Positions 9,740 to 17,994 of a DNA stretch of 58,828 nucleotides are shown piece by piece. The notes under the pieces were generated by a model. It saw only the letters and a program-made list of their open reading frames with translations. It ran no database searches and was not told the DNA's origin. The DNA is from UBA4661 sp002405405 (GTDB lineage Bacteria; Bacteroidota; Ignavibacteria; Kapaibacteriales; UBA4661). Numbering within the stretch: the first letter of the stretch is position 1; each line of letters opens with the position of its first letter. Location: positions 1-58,828 of the forward strand of contig DAIUAL010000002.1 in NCBI GenBank assembly GCA_036847245.1. Direction: 5' to 3'. Made by a program: the position numbers and the translations under genes.

Positions 9740-10216
9740 ATGCACTTCCACTTCAAGCATTTTTCCGAGCTTACTCTTGACGAACTGTATGCAATTCTTG
9801 CTGCTCGCCAAGAAGTCTTTATCGTAGAGCAAAACTGCCCGTATCTCGATGCTGATGGCTACGACAACAAAGCCCACCATTTATGGAGTGTGTTGCCTAA
9901 TCATAATCCCGATGATAGCACTGCGATTGGAGCATATATGCGTATTTTCGCGCCCGACATTAAGTATGTTGGTGAATCATCGTTAGGGCGGATTATTTCG
10001 ACTGCTAAAGCCCGAGGTACGGGTGCAGGACGCCGATTGGTACAAGAAGGCATTGCTCATTGTCAACGCATGTATCCGCATGTTTCTATTCGTATTGGTG
10101 CACAGCAATACCTTGAACAATTCTATGGTTCCTTTGGCTTTGTTACAGTCAGCGAACCCTATATGGAAGATGGTATTCCGCATATCGAAATGGTACTTGC
10201 CCGACCTACTCCGTAA
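9740..10216 (+). CDS. elaA: ElaA-type GNAT N-acetyltransferase
   Basis: 158-residue GNAT-fold protein. The N-terminal LYAILAARQEVFIVEQNCPY followed by LDADGYDNKAHHL is the hallmark of ElaA proteins. The acetyl-CoA loop is GRIISTAKARGTGAGRRLV, and the C-terminal YLEQFYGSFGFVTVSEPY with EDGIPHIEM closes the fold. The acyl acceptor of ElaA proteins is not established. It precedes the carbamoylputrescine amidase gene by 55 bases. Confidence 0.88.
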   Translation: MHFHFKHFSELTLDELYAILAARQEVFIVEQNCPYLDADGYDNKAHHLWSVLPNHNPDDSTAIGAYMRIFAPDIKYVGESSLGRIISTAKARGTGAGRRLVQEGIAHCQRMYPHVSIRIGAQQYLEQFYGSFGFVTVSEPYMEDGIPHIEMVLARPTP

Positions 10217-10271
10217 TGGTTCGCAATAACATACTCATGATATCTTTTCATTCCTTTTTATACAGTACTTC

Positions 10272-11156
10272 ATGAAAAACTTTACTGTTGGTTTAGTGCA
10301 AATGGGATTTGGCACAGACCCCGATGAGAATACCCGCCGCGCCGTTGAGAAAGTTGGTGAAGCCGCAAGCAAAGGCGCACAGATTATATGCCTCCCCGAA
10401 ATGTATCGAACACCATACTTTTGCCAGCATGAGGACTTTGCTATGTTCGACCTGTCGGAAACTGTTCCCGGTCCATCAAGCGAAGCATTCTCTATAGCGG
10501 CAAAAAATCATAATGTAGCAGTTATTGTACCCATTTTTGAAAAGCGTGCACCGGGAGTATATCATAATAGCGCTCTCATCTATGATGCCGATGGAACATT
10601 ACTTGGTATTTATCGAAAAATGCATATTCCCGATGATCCTGCATTTTATGAGAAATACTATTTCACACCCGGCGATTTAGGCTTCCGTGCGTTTACAACC
10701 AAGCATGGTCGCATTTCTACACTTATCTGCTGGGATCAGTGGTATCCCGAAGGTGCACGGCTTTCTGCTTTGCGTGGTGCGGCATGTCTTTTTTATCCCA
10801 CAGCAATTGGCTGGCATCCCGATGAGCGCGAGCGATTTGGCACAGCACAACATGATTCATGGCGTACGATTCAGCGTAGTCATGCTATTGCGAATGGTGT
10901 CTATGTAGCATCCGTCAATCGTGTGGGGCATGAAATCCAACGCGAAGGTGATGCAGGATTAAAATTTTGGGGACAGTCCTTTATCTGTGACCCACAGGGC
11001 GTGGTGCTTGCCGAAGCAAGTATTGACGAAGAAGAAATCTTGATTGCCGATATTGACATGCGGCACTTAGAAACAATTCGCCGCAACTGGCCCTTCCTCC
11101 GTGATCGGCGCATCGATGCGTATGGCGATATTACCAAACGCTTTATCGAAGAGTAA
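10272..11156 (+). CDS. aguB: N-carbamoylputrescine amidase
   Basis: 294-residue nitrilase-superfamily hydrolase that converts N-carbamoylputrescine to putrescine, CO2 and ammonia in the agmatine route of polyamine synthesis. The catalytic triad is visible as Glu in LPEMYRTPYF (about residue 43), Lys in YRKMHIPDDP (about 117) and Cys in LICWDQWYPEGAR (about 154). The IPDDP and GWHPDE stretches are typical of AguB rather than of other nitrilases. No agmatine deiminase gene is adjacent, so the partner must lie elsewhere. It ends at a hairpin shared with the convergent gene. Confidence 0.93.
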   Translation: MKNFTVGLVQMGFGTDPDENTRRAVEKVGEAASKGAQIICLPEMYRTPYFCQHEDFAMFDLSETVPGPSSEAFSIAAKNHNVAVIVPIFEKRAPGVYHNSALIYDADGTLLGIYRKMHIPDDPAFYEKYYFTPGDLGFRAFTTKHGRISTLICWDQWYPEGARLSALRGAACLFYPTAIGWHPDERERFGTAQHDSWRTIQRSHAIANGVYVASVNRVGHEIQREGDAGLKFWGQSFICDPQGVVLAEASIDEEEILIADIDMRHLETIRRNWPFLRDRRIDAYGDITKRFIEE

Positions 11157-11251
11157 GCAAGACGGAACCTTTTGCGCACCGGACATCACAAGAAATAGTA
11201 TGATGCCCTTCGTTCATAAAGCCGTATTTTTGTTGTGAACCGTAGAAAGAT

Positions 11252-11288
11252 AGCCCGCTGTGTATGATAACCTCATGTGCAGTGGGCT
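11252..11288. terminator. Hairpin between convergent genes
   Basis: A nine-pair stem (AGCCCGCTG with CAGTGGGCT, one G-U pair) is topped by a second short stem (ATGA/TCAT). It lies between aguB and the convergent dihydroorotate dehydrogenase-like gene. Only a short T-rich stretch follows, so termination strength is uncertain. Confidence 0.65.
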
Positions 11289-11294
11289 TTCGAT

Positions 11295-12437
11295 TTATAG
11301 TCGGTTGTTCATCCCACCGACACGAGACAATGCCTCATTGATATGCCGATACACACCATGCCCATGCACAGCAAACTGCGCAAAATATCCCGTGTACCAC
11401 TGACATACACTTGCCCCTGCCTGTTGCGCAGTGCGTACATCCTCTGCTATTGCAATGCCACCCGTACTGATGACATGAAATTCCCGATCATGACGTAGAG
11501 TGCGGCAATACTCTGCGGCATGGTGCACACAAGCAAGTGCATCTCCTTTCACTACTTCGCCCGATACACCGCCACCAAATGTTTGCGTAAAGTAATCATA
11601 CAACCGACGTTCGCTATGGTGAATCCGCTCTGCATGATGTACATAGCGCGTTGAAGTATTGCCGAAATTCACACCATCATATCCAAGGGTGTTTAAAATA
11701 TCCATGAGTGGTGCGATTTGCTCTTGCTGGGTATCGCTAGAATACTTCACAATAATCGGTAGTCGCTGTGTACGCTTGCGGAGAGCATGTTCGGCAAGAA
11801 ACTCCAACCGTTCCACCATTGCATCCCAGCTTTTGTGTTCATCGGAGTGCGACGTATTGGGGCAACTTTCGTTGAGTTCGATAAAATCAACTCGAGCGGA
11901 GGCATACATTTGTATTGCTTCGACTAATTCCTCTAATGCCGCTCGACCACTTGACTCCGGTGCCGCCATGATGCTGACACCTATGGGAAAATCGTTGTAC
12001 CGAGGTAATCCCGAAAGTCGTTTGGCAACCTCAGCATGACCCGCATTCGGCAAACCCAACCAATTCGATGCTGAGCGCGAACGCGGGTACGGTGCAAAAG
12101 GTTTTGCAATGCCTGCTTTGCTATTGCCTGTGCGCGGGTATGTGGTGGTGGTTCCTGCCAAATATGCCCCTGCTCCTTGGCGATAGACCATGTCGTACCC
12201 CTCGCCATTTTTGAATATCCCTGCGGCATTAAAGAGTGACGAACGGAAGCGTAATCCCCACAGCTCTGTTGCGAGTTCTTGAGGCGGTGTGTAGGGTGGT
12301 GGTGCATCAGCAAATAATTGCTCTAAAAAAAAGTTACGCCCCTGCGAATACAATTGTACCGCGGTATGAGGCGGTAAAAGCGCGACGAATGGACGCATAA
12401 GATGATCAGCGCGTGCGAGAAATTCAGCAAGAGTCAT
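11295..12437 (-). CDS. Dihydroorotate dehydrogenase-like flavoenzyme
   Basis: 380 residues with the DHODH TIM-barrel: GTTTTYPRTGNSK early, ELNESCPNTSH in the middle, PIIVKYSSD, GVNFGNTST and the FMN-binding HVISTGGI near the C-terminus. The family oxidises dihydroorotate to orotate in pyrimidine synthesis. An N-terminal helical extension resembles membrane-associated class 2 enzymes. However, the residue before the PN pair is Cys, as in class 1, where class 2 enzymes use Ser as base. The usual class 2 Lys/Arg contacts are also hard to place. It may be a genuine PyrD or a relative with another substrate. ATG 12437 is preferred because the longer frame starts in the upstream GNAT gene. Confidence 0.8.
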   Translation of the reverse strand: MTLAEFLARADHLMRPFVALLPPHTAVQLYSQGRNFFLEQLFADAPPPYTPPQELATELWGLRFRSSLFNAAGIFKNGEGYDMVYRQGAGAYLAGTTTTYPRTGNSKAGIAKPFAPYPRSRSASNWLGLPNAGHAEVAKRLSGLPRYNDFPIGVSIMAAPESSGRAALEELVEAIQMYASARVDFIELNESCPNTSHSDEHKSWDAMVERLEFLAEHALRKRTQRLPIIVKYSSDTQQEQIAPLMDILNTLGYDGVNFGNTSTRYVHHAERIHHSERRLYDYFTQTFGGGVSGEVVKGDALACVHHAAEYCRTLRHDREFHVISTGGIAIAEDVRTAQQAGASVCQWYTGYFAQFAVHGHGVYRHINEALSRVGGMNNRL

Positions 12438-12468
12438 AGCGTGTTGTTGATTGGTGATTGTATATGCC

Positions 12469-13005
12469 TTACAAAAATTTGAGCATGAGTATCTCGTCCA
12501 CATACACCGTATAAGTCTTCAGTGCTTGCGGTTCTCTGCCGTACTCGACAAATCCCATTTTACGGTAGAGCTGGTATGCGGGTGAGGTTGGTGGCGATAC
12601 TGTCAGAAGAATTTGCTCGCATCGTGCATCCTCTTTGGCAATGGTCGTTAACATATCAAGTAGTTTGACAGCAATGCCTTGCCCACGTGCCGAGAGCGCA
12701 ACATACATACCAAAAAGTCGCGCTTTGTGGCTTCGCTTGATAAATTGCTGTTGCACTTGCAAACTCACCATACCGAGTATCCGATGATCTTCTTCAGCAA
12801 ATGCGCCTAGAACAAATTGTGTAGGGTATTGCAAATACTGTTGAAAAAACTGCTCCTTATTCAGGGTAGATATTTTCTGATACTCATCATAACTTGAACT
12901 AAACGAGTCCGAATCTGTCCGCAATGCCTCCTCACGCAAACGCACATATTCGAGAAAATCATTCTCGTCCAATGGTCGGACATAATATGGTGTGTGAATA
13001 TTCAT
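12469..13005 (-). CDS. GNAT family N-acetyltransferase
   Basis: 178-residue GNAT protein with a typical acetyl-CoA loop (MYVALSARGQGIAVKLLDML) and a C-terminal AYQLYRKMGFVEYG that follows the usual strand-helix pattern. The acceptor is unknown. ATG 13005 is favoured because the minus strand carries an AGGGGA-like ribosome site just upstream and MNIHTPYYVRPLDENDF is a normal GNAT start. It lies 47 bases downstream of comM and 31 bases upstream of the DHODH-like gene, so the three are likely one operon. Confidence 0.85.
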   Translation of the reverse strand: MNIHTPYYVRPLDENDFLEYVRLREEALRTDSDSFSSSYDEYQKISTLNKEQFFQQYLQYPTQFVLGAFAEEDHRILGMVSLQVQQQFIKRSHKARLFGMYVALSARGQGIAVKLLDMLTTIAKEDARCEQILLTVSPPTSPAYQLYRKMGFVEYGREPQALKTYTVYVDEILMLKFL

Positions 13006-13052
13006 GGCATTCCCCTTTTTCCCATGCTGAAAAAAATGTATTCTCCACAAAA

Positions 13053-14597
13053 CTACGCATTCCAAAATTGTCGATCGAGCGAACGGTATTGAATTGCCTC
13101 ACTGATATGTTGAGGTTGAATATGTTCACGATCGGCAAGATCGGCAATCGTACGTGCCACTTTGAGAATACGATCAAAAGCACGTGCTGACAATCCTAAT
13201 TTCGTCATTGCCATTTTCATGAGTGCTTGACCTTGTTCGTCAAGAATACAGAACTTTTTCAAATCTGCTGAAGTCATATCAGCGTTTTTGTGAACGCCTT
13301 TACGTTTTGCAAAACGGTGCTTTTGAATCTCACGAGCGCGTACAACACGCTCGCGCACAGTATTGGATGATTCCCCTTGCTTTGTATCTGTAAGATCTTG
13401 ATACTTTACTGATGCTACATCCACATGAATATCAATACGATCCAGCAAAGGTCCTGAAATTTTCGCCATATAGCGTTGAATGTGCTGTGGCGAGCAGACA
13501 CATTCTTGGATAGTCGAACCAAAGTGCCCACACGGACAAGGATTCATCGAACATACCAGCATGAAATTTGCGGGATATTCGACGGTCATTTTTGTTCGAG
13601 AAATTGCGATACGTCTATCCTCCAACGGTTGGCGTAACACTTCAAGAACATTTCGTGCAAATTCCGGCAATTCATCTAAAAAGAGTACGCCATGATGCGC
13701 CAGCGAAATCTCGCCCGGGCGCACTACGCCAACACCGCCACCCACAAGTGCCGCATCAGAAATCGTATGATGCGGTGCACGATAGGGGCGTACTGATACC
13801 AAACCCACACCACCGGGTAATACACCTGCAACAGAATGAATTTTCGTCGTTTCGAGTGCTTCGTCAATTGTAAGTGGCGGTAAAATACCTGCAAGACGCT
13901 TAGCAAGCATCGTTTTACCCGAACCCGGTGGACCTACCATGATGATATTATGACCACCTGCCGCGGCAACCTCCATTGCCCGTTTGACATTTTCCTGTCC
14001 TTTCACATCGGCAAGATCAGGAATCATCGTTGTTTCGGTATGAAAGAGTTGATTGGCATCTACCACACGTGGAGAAATAACACGCTCGGCAGAACAGTAC
14101 TCAACGGCTTCCCTCAGAGACTGTACCGGAATCACTGCAACACCTTCGACCATCGCGGCTTCATTCGCATTGGCTTCGGGTAGAATAATCGTCGTGCATC
14201 CTTCGTGCTTTGCCTGCATAGCAATTGCCAGCGCACCATGCACCGGACGGACTGTACCATCGAGTGCCAATTCACCAAGAAGCAATGTACTCTCGGGAAT
14301 AGTGTCCACCTGACCAAGTGAAGCAAGCAATGCAAGAGCAATCGGTAAATCAAACGCACTGCCTTCTTTACGAATGTCCGCCGGAGCAAGGTTAACCGTA
14401 ATGCGTTTGGGAGGAAAGGCAAAGTTTGAATTTTTAATTGCCGCCGACACACGCTCGCGAGATTCACGTACTGCAGAATCAGGCAATCCTACCACCGCAA
14501 AACCCGGAATGCCATTTTCAACATGGGTTTCAATTTCTACCACAAACGCATTCACACCAAACGTTGCCGCCGAACGTACACGCGAAAACATTGCCAT
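13053..14597 (-). CDS. comM: YifB/ComM family Mg-chelatase-like AAA+ ATPase
   Basis: 514 residues, the normal family length. The N-terminal Lon-like domain starts with SRVRSAATFGVNAFVVEIE and includes GFAVVGLPDSAVRESRERV. The AAA+ core has Walker A GPPGSGKTMLAKRL and Walker B GVLFLDELPEF, and a Cys-rich insertion lies in SMNPCPCGHFG and CVCSPQ. The C-terminal domain ends in ISEAIQYRSLDR. In naturally transformable bacteria ComM is a hexameric helicase aiding branch migration in DNA integration; the family is also common in non-competent genomes. It heads a minus-strand operon. Confidence 0.95.
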   Translation of the reverse strand: MAMFSRVRSAATFGVNAFVVEIETHVENGIPGFAVVGLPDSAVRESRERVSAAIKNSNFAFPPKRITVNLAPADIRKEGSAFDLPIALALLASLGQVDTIPESTLLLGELALDGTVRPVHGALAIAMQAKHEGCTTIILPEANANEAAMVEGVAVIPVQSLREAVEYCSAERVISPRVVDANQLFHTETTMIPDLADVKGQENVKRAMEVAAAGGHNIIMVGPPGSGKTMLAKRLAGILPPLTIDEALETTKIHSVAGVLPGGVGLVSVRPYRAPHHTISDAALVGGGVGVVRPGEISLAHHGVLFLDELPEFARNVLEVLRQPLEDRRIAISRTKMTVEYPANFMLVCSMNPCPCGHFGSTIQECVCSPQHIQRYMAKISGPLLDRIDIHVDVASVKYQDLTDTKQGESSNTVRERVVRAREIQKHRFAKRKGVHKNADMTSADLKKFCILDEQGQALMKMAMTKLGLSARAFDRILKVARTIADLADREHIQPQHISEAIQYRSLDRQFWNA

Positions 14598-14630
14598 ATC
14601 ATGTCAAAAAAAACGAGCGAAAAAAACTTT

Positions 14631-14673
14631 TTTCGATACATTGAGTACACATAGAAACGTGTACTGATCGAAA
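14631..14673. promoter_or_regulatory. Composite inverted repeat in divergent comM/VOC promoter region
   Basis: Outer arms TTTCGAT (14631-14637) and ATCGAAA (14667-14673) flank inner arms AGTACAC (14644-14650) and GTGTACT (14659-14665). A further TGTACA half lies at about 14683. The element sits between the divergent comM and VOC genes. It could be a regulator site or a stem-loop in a leader; no family can be named. Confidence 0.45.
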
Positions 14674-14731
14674 CATTCAACTGTACACGTAAGTTACTCA
14701 CCTCACTCACAACTCACAACTTGGAGGATAT

Positions 14732-15121
14732 ATGTTTCTTGGTCTGCGTACCGTAATTTATCAAGTTTCTAATTTGGTAGAAGCAACTGCGTGGTACACC
14801 AAAGTTCTTGGTGTTGCACCCTATTTTAATGAACCATACTATGTTGGCTTTCATGTTGGTGGTTTTGAGCTTGGCTTACAAGCAGATTCTCCATCCTCTA
14901 CACCGGTTGCAAATCAAATTGCCTACTGGGGTGTGGATGAAAATATCGAAGCTGTCTATGCGCATTTACTTGCTTGTGGTGCAACACCACGCGAACATGA
15001 TCCTGCCAACACCGATAATGCTGCAATCTCGGATGTCGGCGGTGGCATCCGCGTAGCAGAAGTCCGTGATCCTTTTGGAAATATCTTCGCTATCTTGTTC
15101 AATCCGCATTTTGGCGCATAA
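14732..15121 (+). CDS. VOC (glyoxalase/bleomycin resistance) family protein
   Basis: 129-residue single-module vicinal-oxygen-chelate protein with the typical start LRTVIYQVSNLVEATAWYTK and C-terminal VRDPFGNIFAILFNPHF. The family includes glyoxalases, dioxygenases and drug-binding proteins, and substrate cannot be inferred. A strong GGAGG (14723-14727) precedes the ATG, which is unusual in this window and suggests high translation. It leads the VOC-GNAT-purK transcript. Confidence 0.85.
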   Translation: MFLGLRTVIYQVSNLVEATAWYTKVLGVAPYFNEPYYVGFHVGGFELGLQADSPSSTPVANQIAYWGVDENIEAVYAHLLACGATPREHDPANTDNAAISDVGGGIRVAEVRDPFGNIFAILFNPHFGA

Positions 15122-15127
15122 GTCTTT

Positions 15128-15682
15128 ATGGCAATTACTCTGCAACACTTTACTCCGCAGTATCAACAACAAGTACAAGATTTCGTGCTTGGCATTCAGA
15201 ATGGTGAATTCCATTTGGGCTTGACCGTTCACGATCAGCCCGACCTACCAAATCTACAAGCATTCTACCAAGAGCGTGGCGGGCAGTTTTGGATTGCTCT
15301 TGACGAAGACGATACGGTTGTCGCCACCATTGCAGTAGAATTGCTTCCACGCCACAATGCTGTGCTTCGCAAAATGTTTGTCGCACCCCACCTGCGCGGC
15401 AAGAAAACAATCAACAACAAAGAACTCAATATCGCTCAGACACTCTTCAATGCTGTTCTTGACTTTGCACGCGAACATAATGTGAGCGATCTGTGGCTCG
15501 ACACTCCGCATCAAGCGCAAGCCGCACACCGCTTTTATGTGCGTAATGGCTTTGTGCACGTTAATGCAGAGGCAATTCCCCCTGAATATCGTTTTCCGAA
15601 TATAGCTCTGTCGAAAATACATTTGTATCTCTTGAGTCTTAAATTCTCTTATACTCTTTCATCAAACACTCTTTTCCTATGA
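15128..15682 (+). CDS. GNAT family N-acetyltransferase
   Basis: 184 residues with a GNAT core: WIALDEDDTVVATIAVELLP, the acetyl-CoA loop MFVAPHLRGKKTINNK, and LWLDTPHQAQAAHRFYVRNGF, the usual amphipathic end. The last 20 or so residues (IHLYLLSLKFSYTLSSNTLF) look like translated intergenic sequence rather than fold, which hints at a shifted or lost original stop. The gene begins 6 bases after the VOC gene, and its TGA overlaps the ATG of purK (ATGA), so translational coupling is likely. Confidence 0.8.
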   Translation: MAITLQHFTPQYQQQVQDFVLGIQNGEFHLGLTVHDQPDLPNLQAFYQERGGQFWIALDEDDTVVATIAVELLPRHNAVLRKMFVAPHLRGKKTINNKELNIAQTLFNAVLDFAREHNVSDLWLDTPHQAQAAHRFYVRNGFVHVNAEAIPPEYRFPNIALSKIHLYLLSLKFSYTLSSNTLFL

Positions 15683-16857
15683 TTGGGTCTCTTCTTACGC
15701 CCGGTGCACCTACGATGCTTGGCATTCTTGGTGGCGGGCAATTAGCCAAAATGCTTGCTCAAACCGCTTACCGCATGGGTTTGCACATTGCTGTTATCGA
15801 GCATGGTGAAAATTCACCCGCCGGCTTGATGACGAAGCATGAGTTTTCGCAAGGATGGAATCATGAAGGGGACTTGGAGAATTTTATCACATGCGTTGAT
15901 ATCATCACCTTGGAAAATGAGTTTATCGATCCTGCTATCTTAGATCGCATTGCCGAGCGCAGACCGGTTTTTCCATCGCCCGATACGATGCGCTTAGTCC
16001 AAGATAAATTCATTCAAAAAGAAACCATGCAGAAAGCAGGCATCCCAACACCTCGATTTTGCGCGGTAGACAAGGAAACCGATGCGTATGATTTTGCTGA
16101 AAGCGTTGGTTACCCTATCGTCATCAAAACACGAAAATTTGGTTATGATGGTTATGGCAACATGACAGCAAAACGTCGCAACGAAGCATATCGCGCATGG
16201 ATGCGATGGGGCAACTATGAGGGTAATGATCCTGATCAGGTTCGCCCCATCATGGCAGAAGAATTTGTTGATTTCACGCATGAACTTGCCGTCATGGTTG
16301 CTCGCAATCGGCGTGGTGAACTTGCCATCTATCCTTGTGTTGAAACGATTCAAAAAGATCATATCTGCCACACCGTGATTGCTCCTGCGCGCCTCGATGA
16401 AAGCATTCGCAAGCGTGCGCAAGATATTGCCGTATCGGCGGTCGAAGCAGTGCAAGGCGTGGGTGTCTTTGGTGTCGAAATGTTTTTGCGATCTGATGGC
16501 ACATTGCTGTACAATGAAATTGCCCCACGCCCTCATAATTCCGGTCATTACACGATTGAGGGTTGTCATACTTCGCAATTTGAAAACTGTATTCGTGCTG
16601 TGTTGAATTTGCCACTTGGCTCTGCCGAACAGCGCACACCGGTGGCAGTGATGATGAATCTTCTCGGTGAGCGCAGTGGTCCGGGCATACCGGACAGCGT
16701 GGTTGCCATGATGCAATCACCTCATGCACAATTACACTTGTATGGCAAGAAAGATTCTCGCAAAGGACGTAAAATGGGACATCTCACGGTCATCGGCAAT
16801 GACATCGACACCACCCTTGCCGAAGCACAACGCGCAGTCGATGATCTTGTGTGGTGA
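15679..16857 (+). CDS. purK: 5-(carboxyamino)imidazole ribonucleotide synthase
   Basis: 392-residue ATP-grasp enzyme that makes N5-CAIR from AIR, ATP and bicarbonate in purine synthesis. It shows the N-terminal LGILGGGQLAKMLAQTAYRMG, ATP-grasp lysines in FPSPDTMRLVQDKFIQK, PIVIKTRKFGYDGYGN, AEEFVDFTHELAVMVAR, and the metal-binding VFGVEMFL and LLYNEIAPRPHNSGHYT. The start overlaps the preceding GNAT stop by four bases. No purE lies in the window. Confidence 0.96.
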   Translation: MIGSLLTPGAPTMLGILGGGQLAKMLAQTAYRMGLHIAVIEHGENSPAGLMTKHEFSQGWNHEGDLENFITCVDIITLENEFIDPAILDRIAERRPVFPSPDTMRLVQDKFIQKETMQKAGIPTPRFCAVDKETDAYDFAESVGYPIVIKTRKFGYDGYGNMTAKRRNEAYRAWMRWGNYEGNDPDQVRPIMAEEFVDFTHELAVMVARNRRGELAIYPCVETIQKDHICHTVIAPARLDESIRKRAQDIAVSAVEAVQGVGVFGVEMFLRSDGTLLYNEIAPRPHNSGHYTIEGCHTSQFENCIRAVLNLPLGSAEQRTPVAVMMNLLGERSGPGIPDSVVAMMQSPHAQLHLYGKKDSRKGRKMGHLTVIGNDIDTTLAEAQRAVDDLVW

Positions 16858-16926
16858 CTGCTTTCGTGTGCCAAACTATGGCGAAGATGTGTAGAAACCA
16901 AGATTTCAAGAGCTTCCCAACAACTT

Positions 16927-17994
16927 TCATTTTTTTGGCACAGGAAGAACACAATACTGTCGCACGACTTCGAGGATAGCCGTGTGATACGCAAACACCG
17001 TAGCGAGATCTTCTTTGTACGAACAGCAGTCAGTATTACTGAGTACAATGACGCTTGTGCGTACAGCAGGAAAGTAAAAATTCATCGAAGCAAAACCCGG
17101 TGCAAAGCCCGTATTGCCTAATCGCACCACTTGATTGGTCGAATCAATTGTAATGCCATAGCTGTATTCCGTTTTGCCGAAAAGCGGATGCTGGCGCGTT
17201 GCATTGGGCTTCGTAGTCGTGAGAAGTTGCATCATTCGTGGCGAGAGTAATTGCCCGCTATACAATACCCGATTCCATCGAGCTAAATCCCGTGCAGTTG
17301 AGATAAATGAACCTGCTGCAGGATAATTTTCTAAACTCGCTTGTTCCTGTTGAAATGTACCGGTACTGTCACGAGTGTAACCTTGCACTAAGTTCTTATA
17401 CTGCTTCACAGCAGGATGAAATGTCTGCGTCATGCCACAAAGTCGAAAAAGTTCTTGCGCACAGTCCGCAAAGGATTTCCCTGATGTTGCAGATACGATG
17501 CGCGACAACAATTCATAGCCACGTTGTGAGTAGGCGAAGCGCGTTCCTGCCGGAAAAGAAGACGGCTCTGTCAGCGATGTAATGCCATGTGTATGCGTCA
17601 ATAAATGATGTGCAGTAATCGTATCTGCCCATGCTTGTTGCAATTCCGGCAAATACTGACGAATCGGCGCGAAGAGATCTAATCGCTTACTCTCCACTTC
17701 TCGAAGTACCAACACACCGGTGAATTGCTTGCTAATTGACCCTACCACAAATTGACTTGTAGACGAGAAGGGCGTTTTCGTAACATTCCGCGCATACCCT
17801 TGCGATGCGGCATAGAGCGTAGTCGTGTCTTGTTGAATGAGCACCATTCCCGAAAAAGGGTATGGAGCATTGGAATTGTGAAGAATGCGATACAGAGCTT
17901 CTGTAAAGGTAGGTTTTGCTTGTGTGTACGCATTCTGTGGTTGTGCGATGTTCCACACAACGAAGAGAATGACAACAGAAAAAAAATTCTTCAC
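16927..17994 (-). CDS. Secreted serine hydrolase, class C beta-lactamase/DD-peptidase fold
   Basis: 355 residues with an N-terminal signal peptide (FFSVVILFVVWNIAQPQNAY). The nucleophile motif is S86-I-S-K89. The second motif is Y155-S-Q157 where YSN is common, and the third is LGNTGFAPGF where H-x-G or K-T-G is usual. This class covers DD-peptidases, esterases and beta-lactamase-like proteins; the altered motifs make a true beta-lactamase less likely. Its GTG start (17994) overlaps the meaB stop by four bases, so it is translationally coupled to meaB. Confidence 0.85.
   Translation of the reverse strand: MKNFFSVVILFVVWNIAQPQNAYTQAKPTFTEALYRILHNSNAPYPFSGMVLIQQDTTTLYAASQGYARNVTKTPFSSTSQFVVGSISKQFTGVLVLREVESKRLDLFAPIRQYLPELQQAWADTITAHHLLTHTHGITSLTEPSSFPAGTRFAYSQRGYELLSRIVSATSGKSFADCAQELFRLCGMTQTFHPAVKQYKNLVQGYTRDSTGTFQQEQASLENYPAAGSFISTARDLARWNRVLYSGQLLSPRMMQLLTTTKPNATRQHPLFGKTEYSYGITIDSTNQVVRLGNTGFAPGFASMNFYFPAVRTSVIVLSNTDCCSYKEDLATVFAYHTAILEVVRQYCVLPVPKK

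Noticed and set aside
16867..16942. TGTGCCAAA/TTTGGCACA inverted repeat between purK and the serine hydrolase gene
   Set aside because: The arms are 58 bases apart and one lies inside the coding end, so a terminator role is unconvincing.
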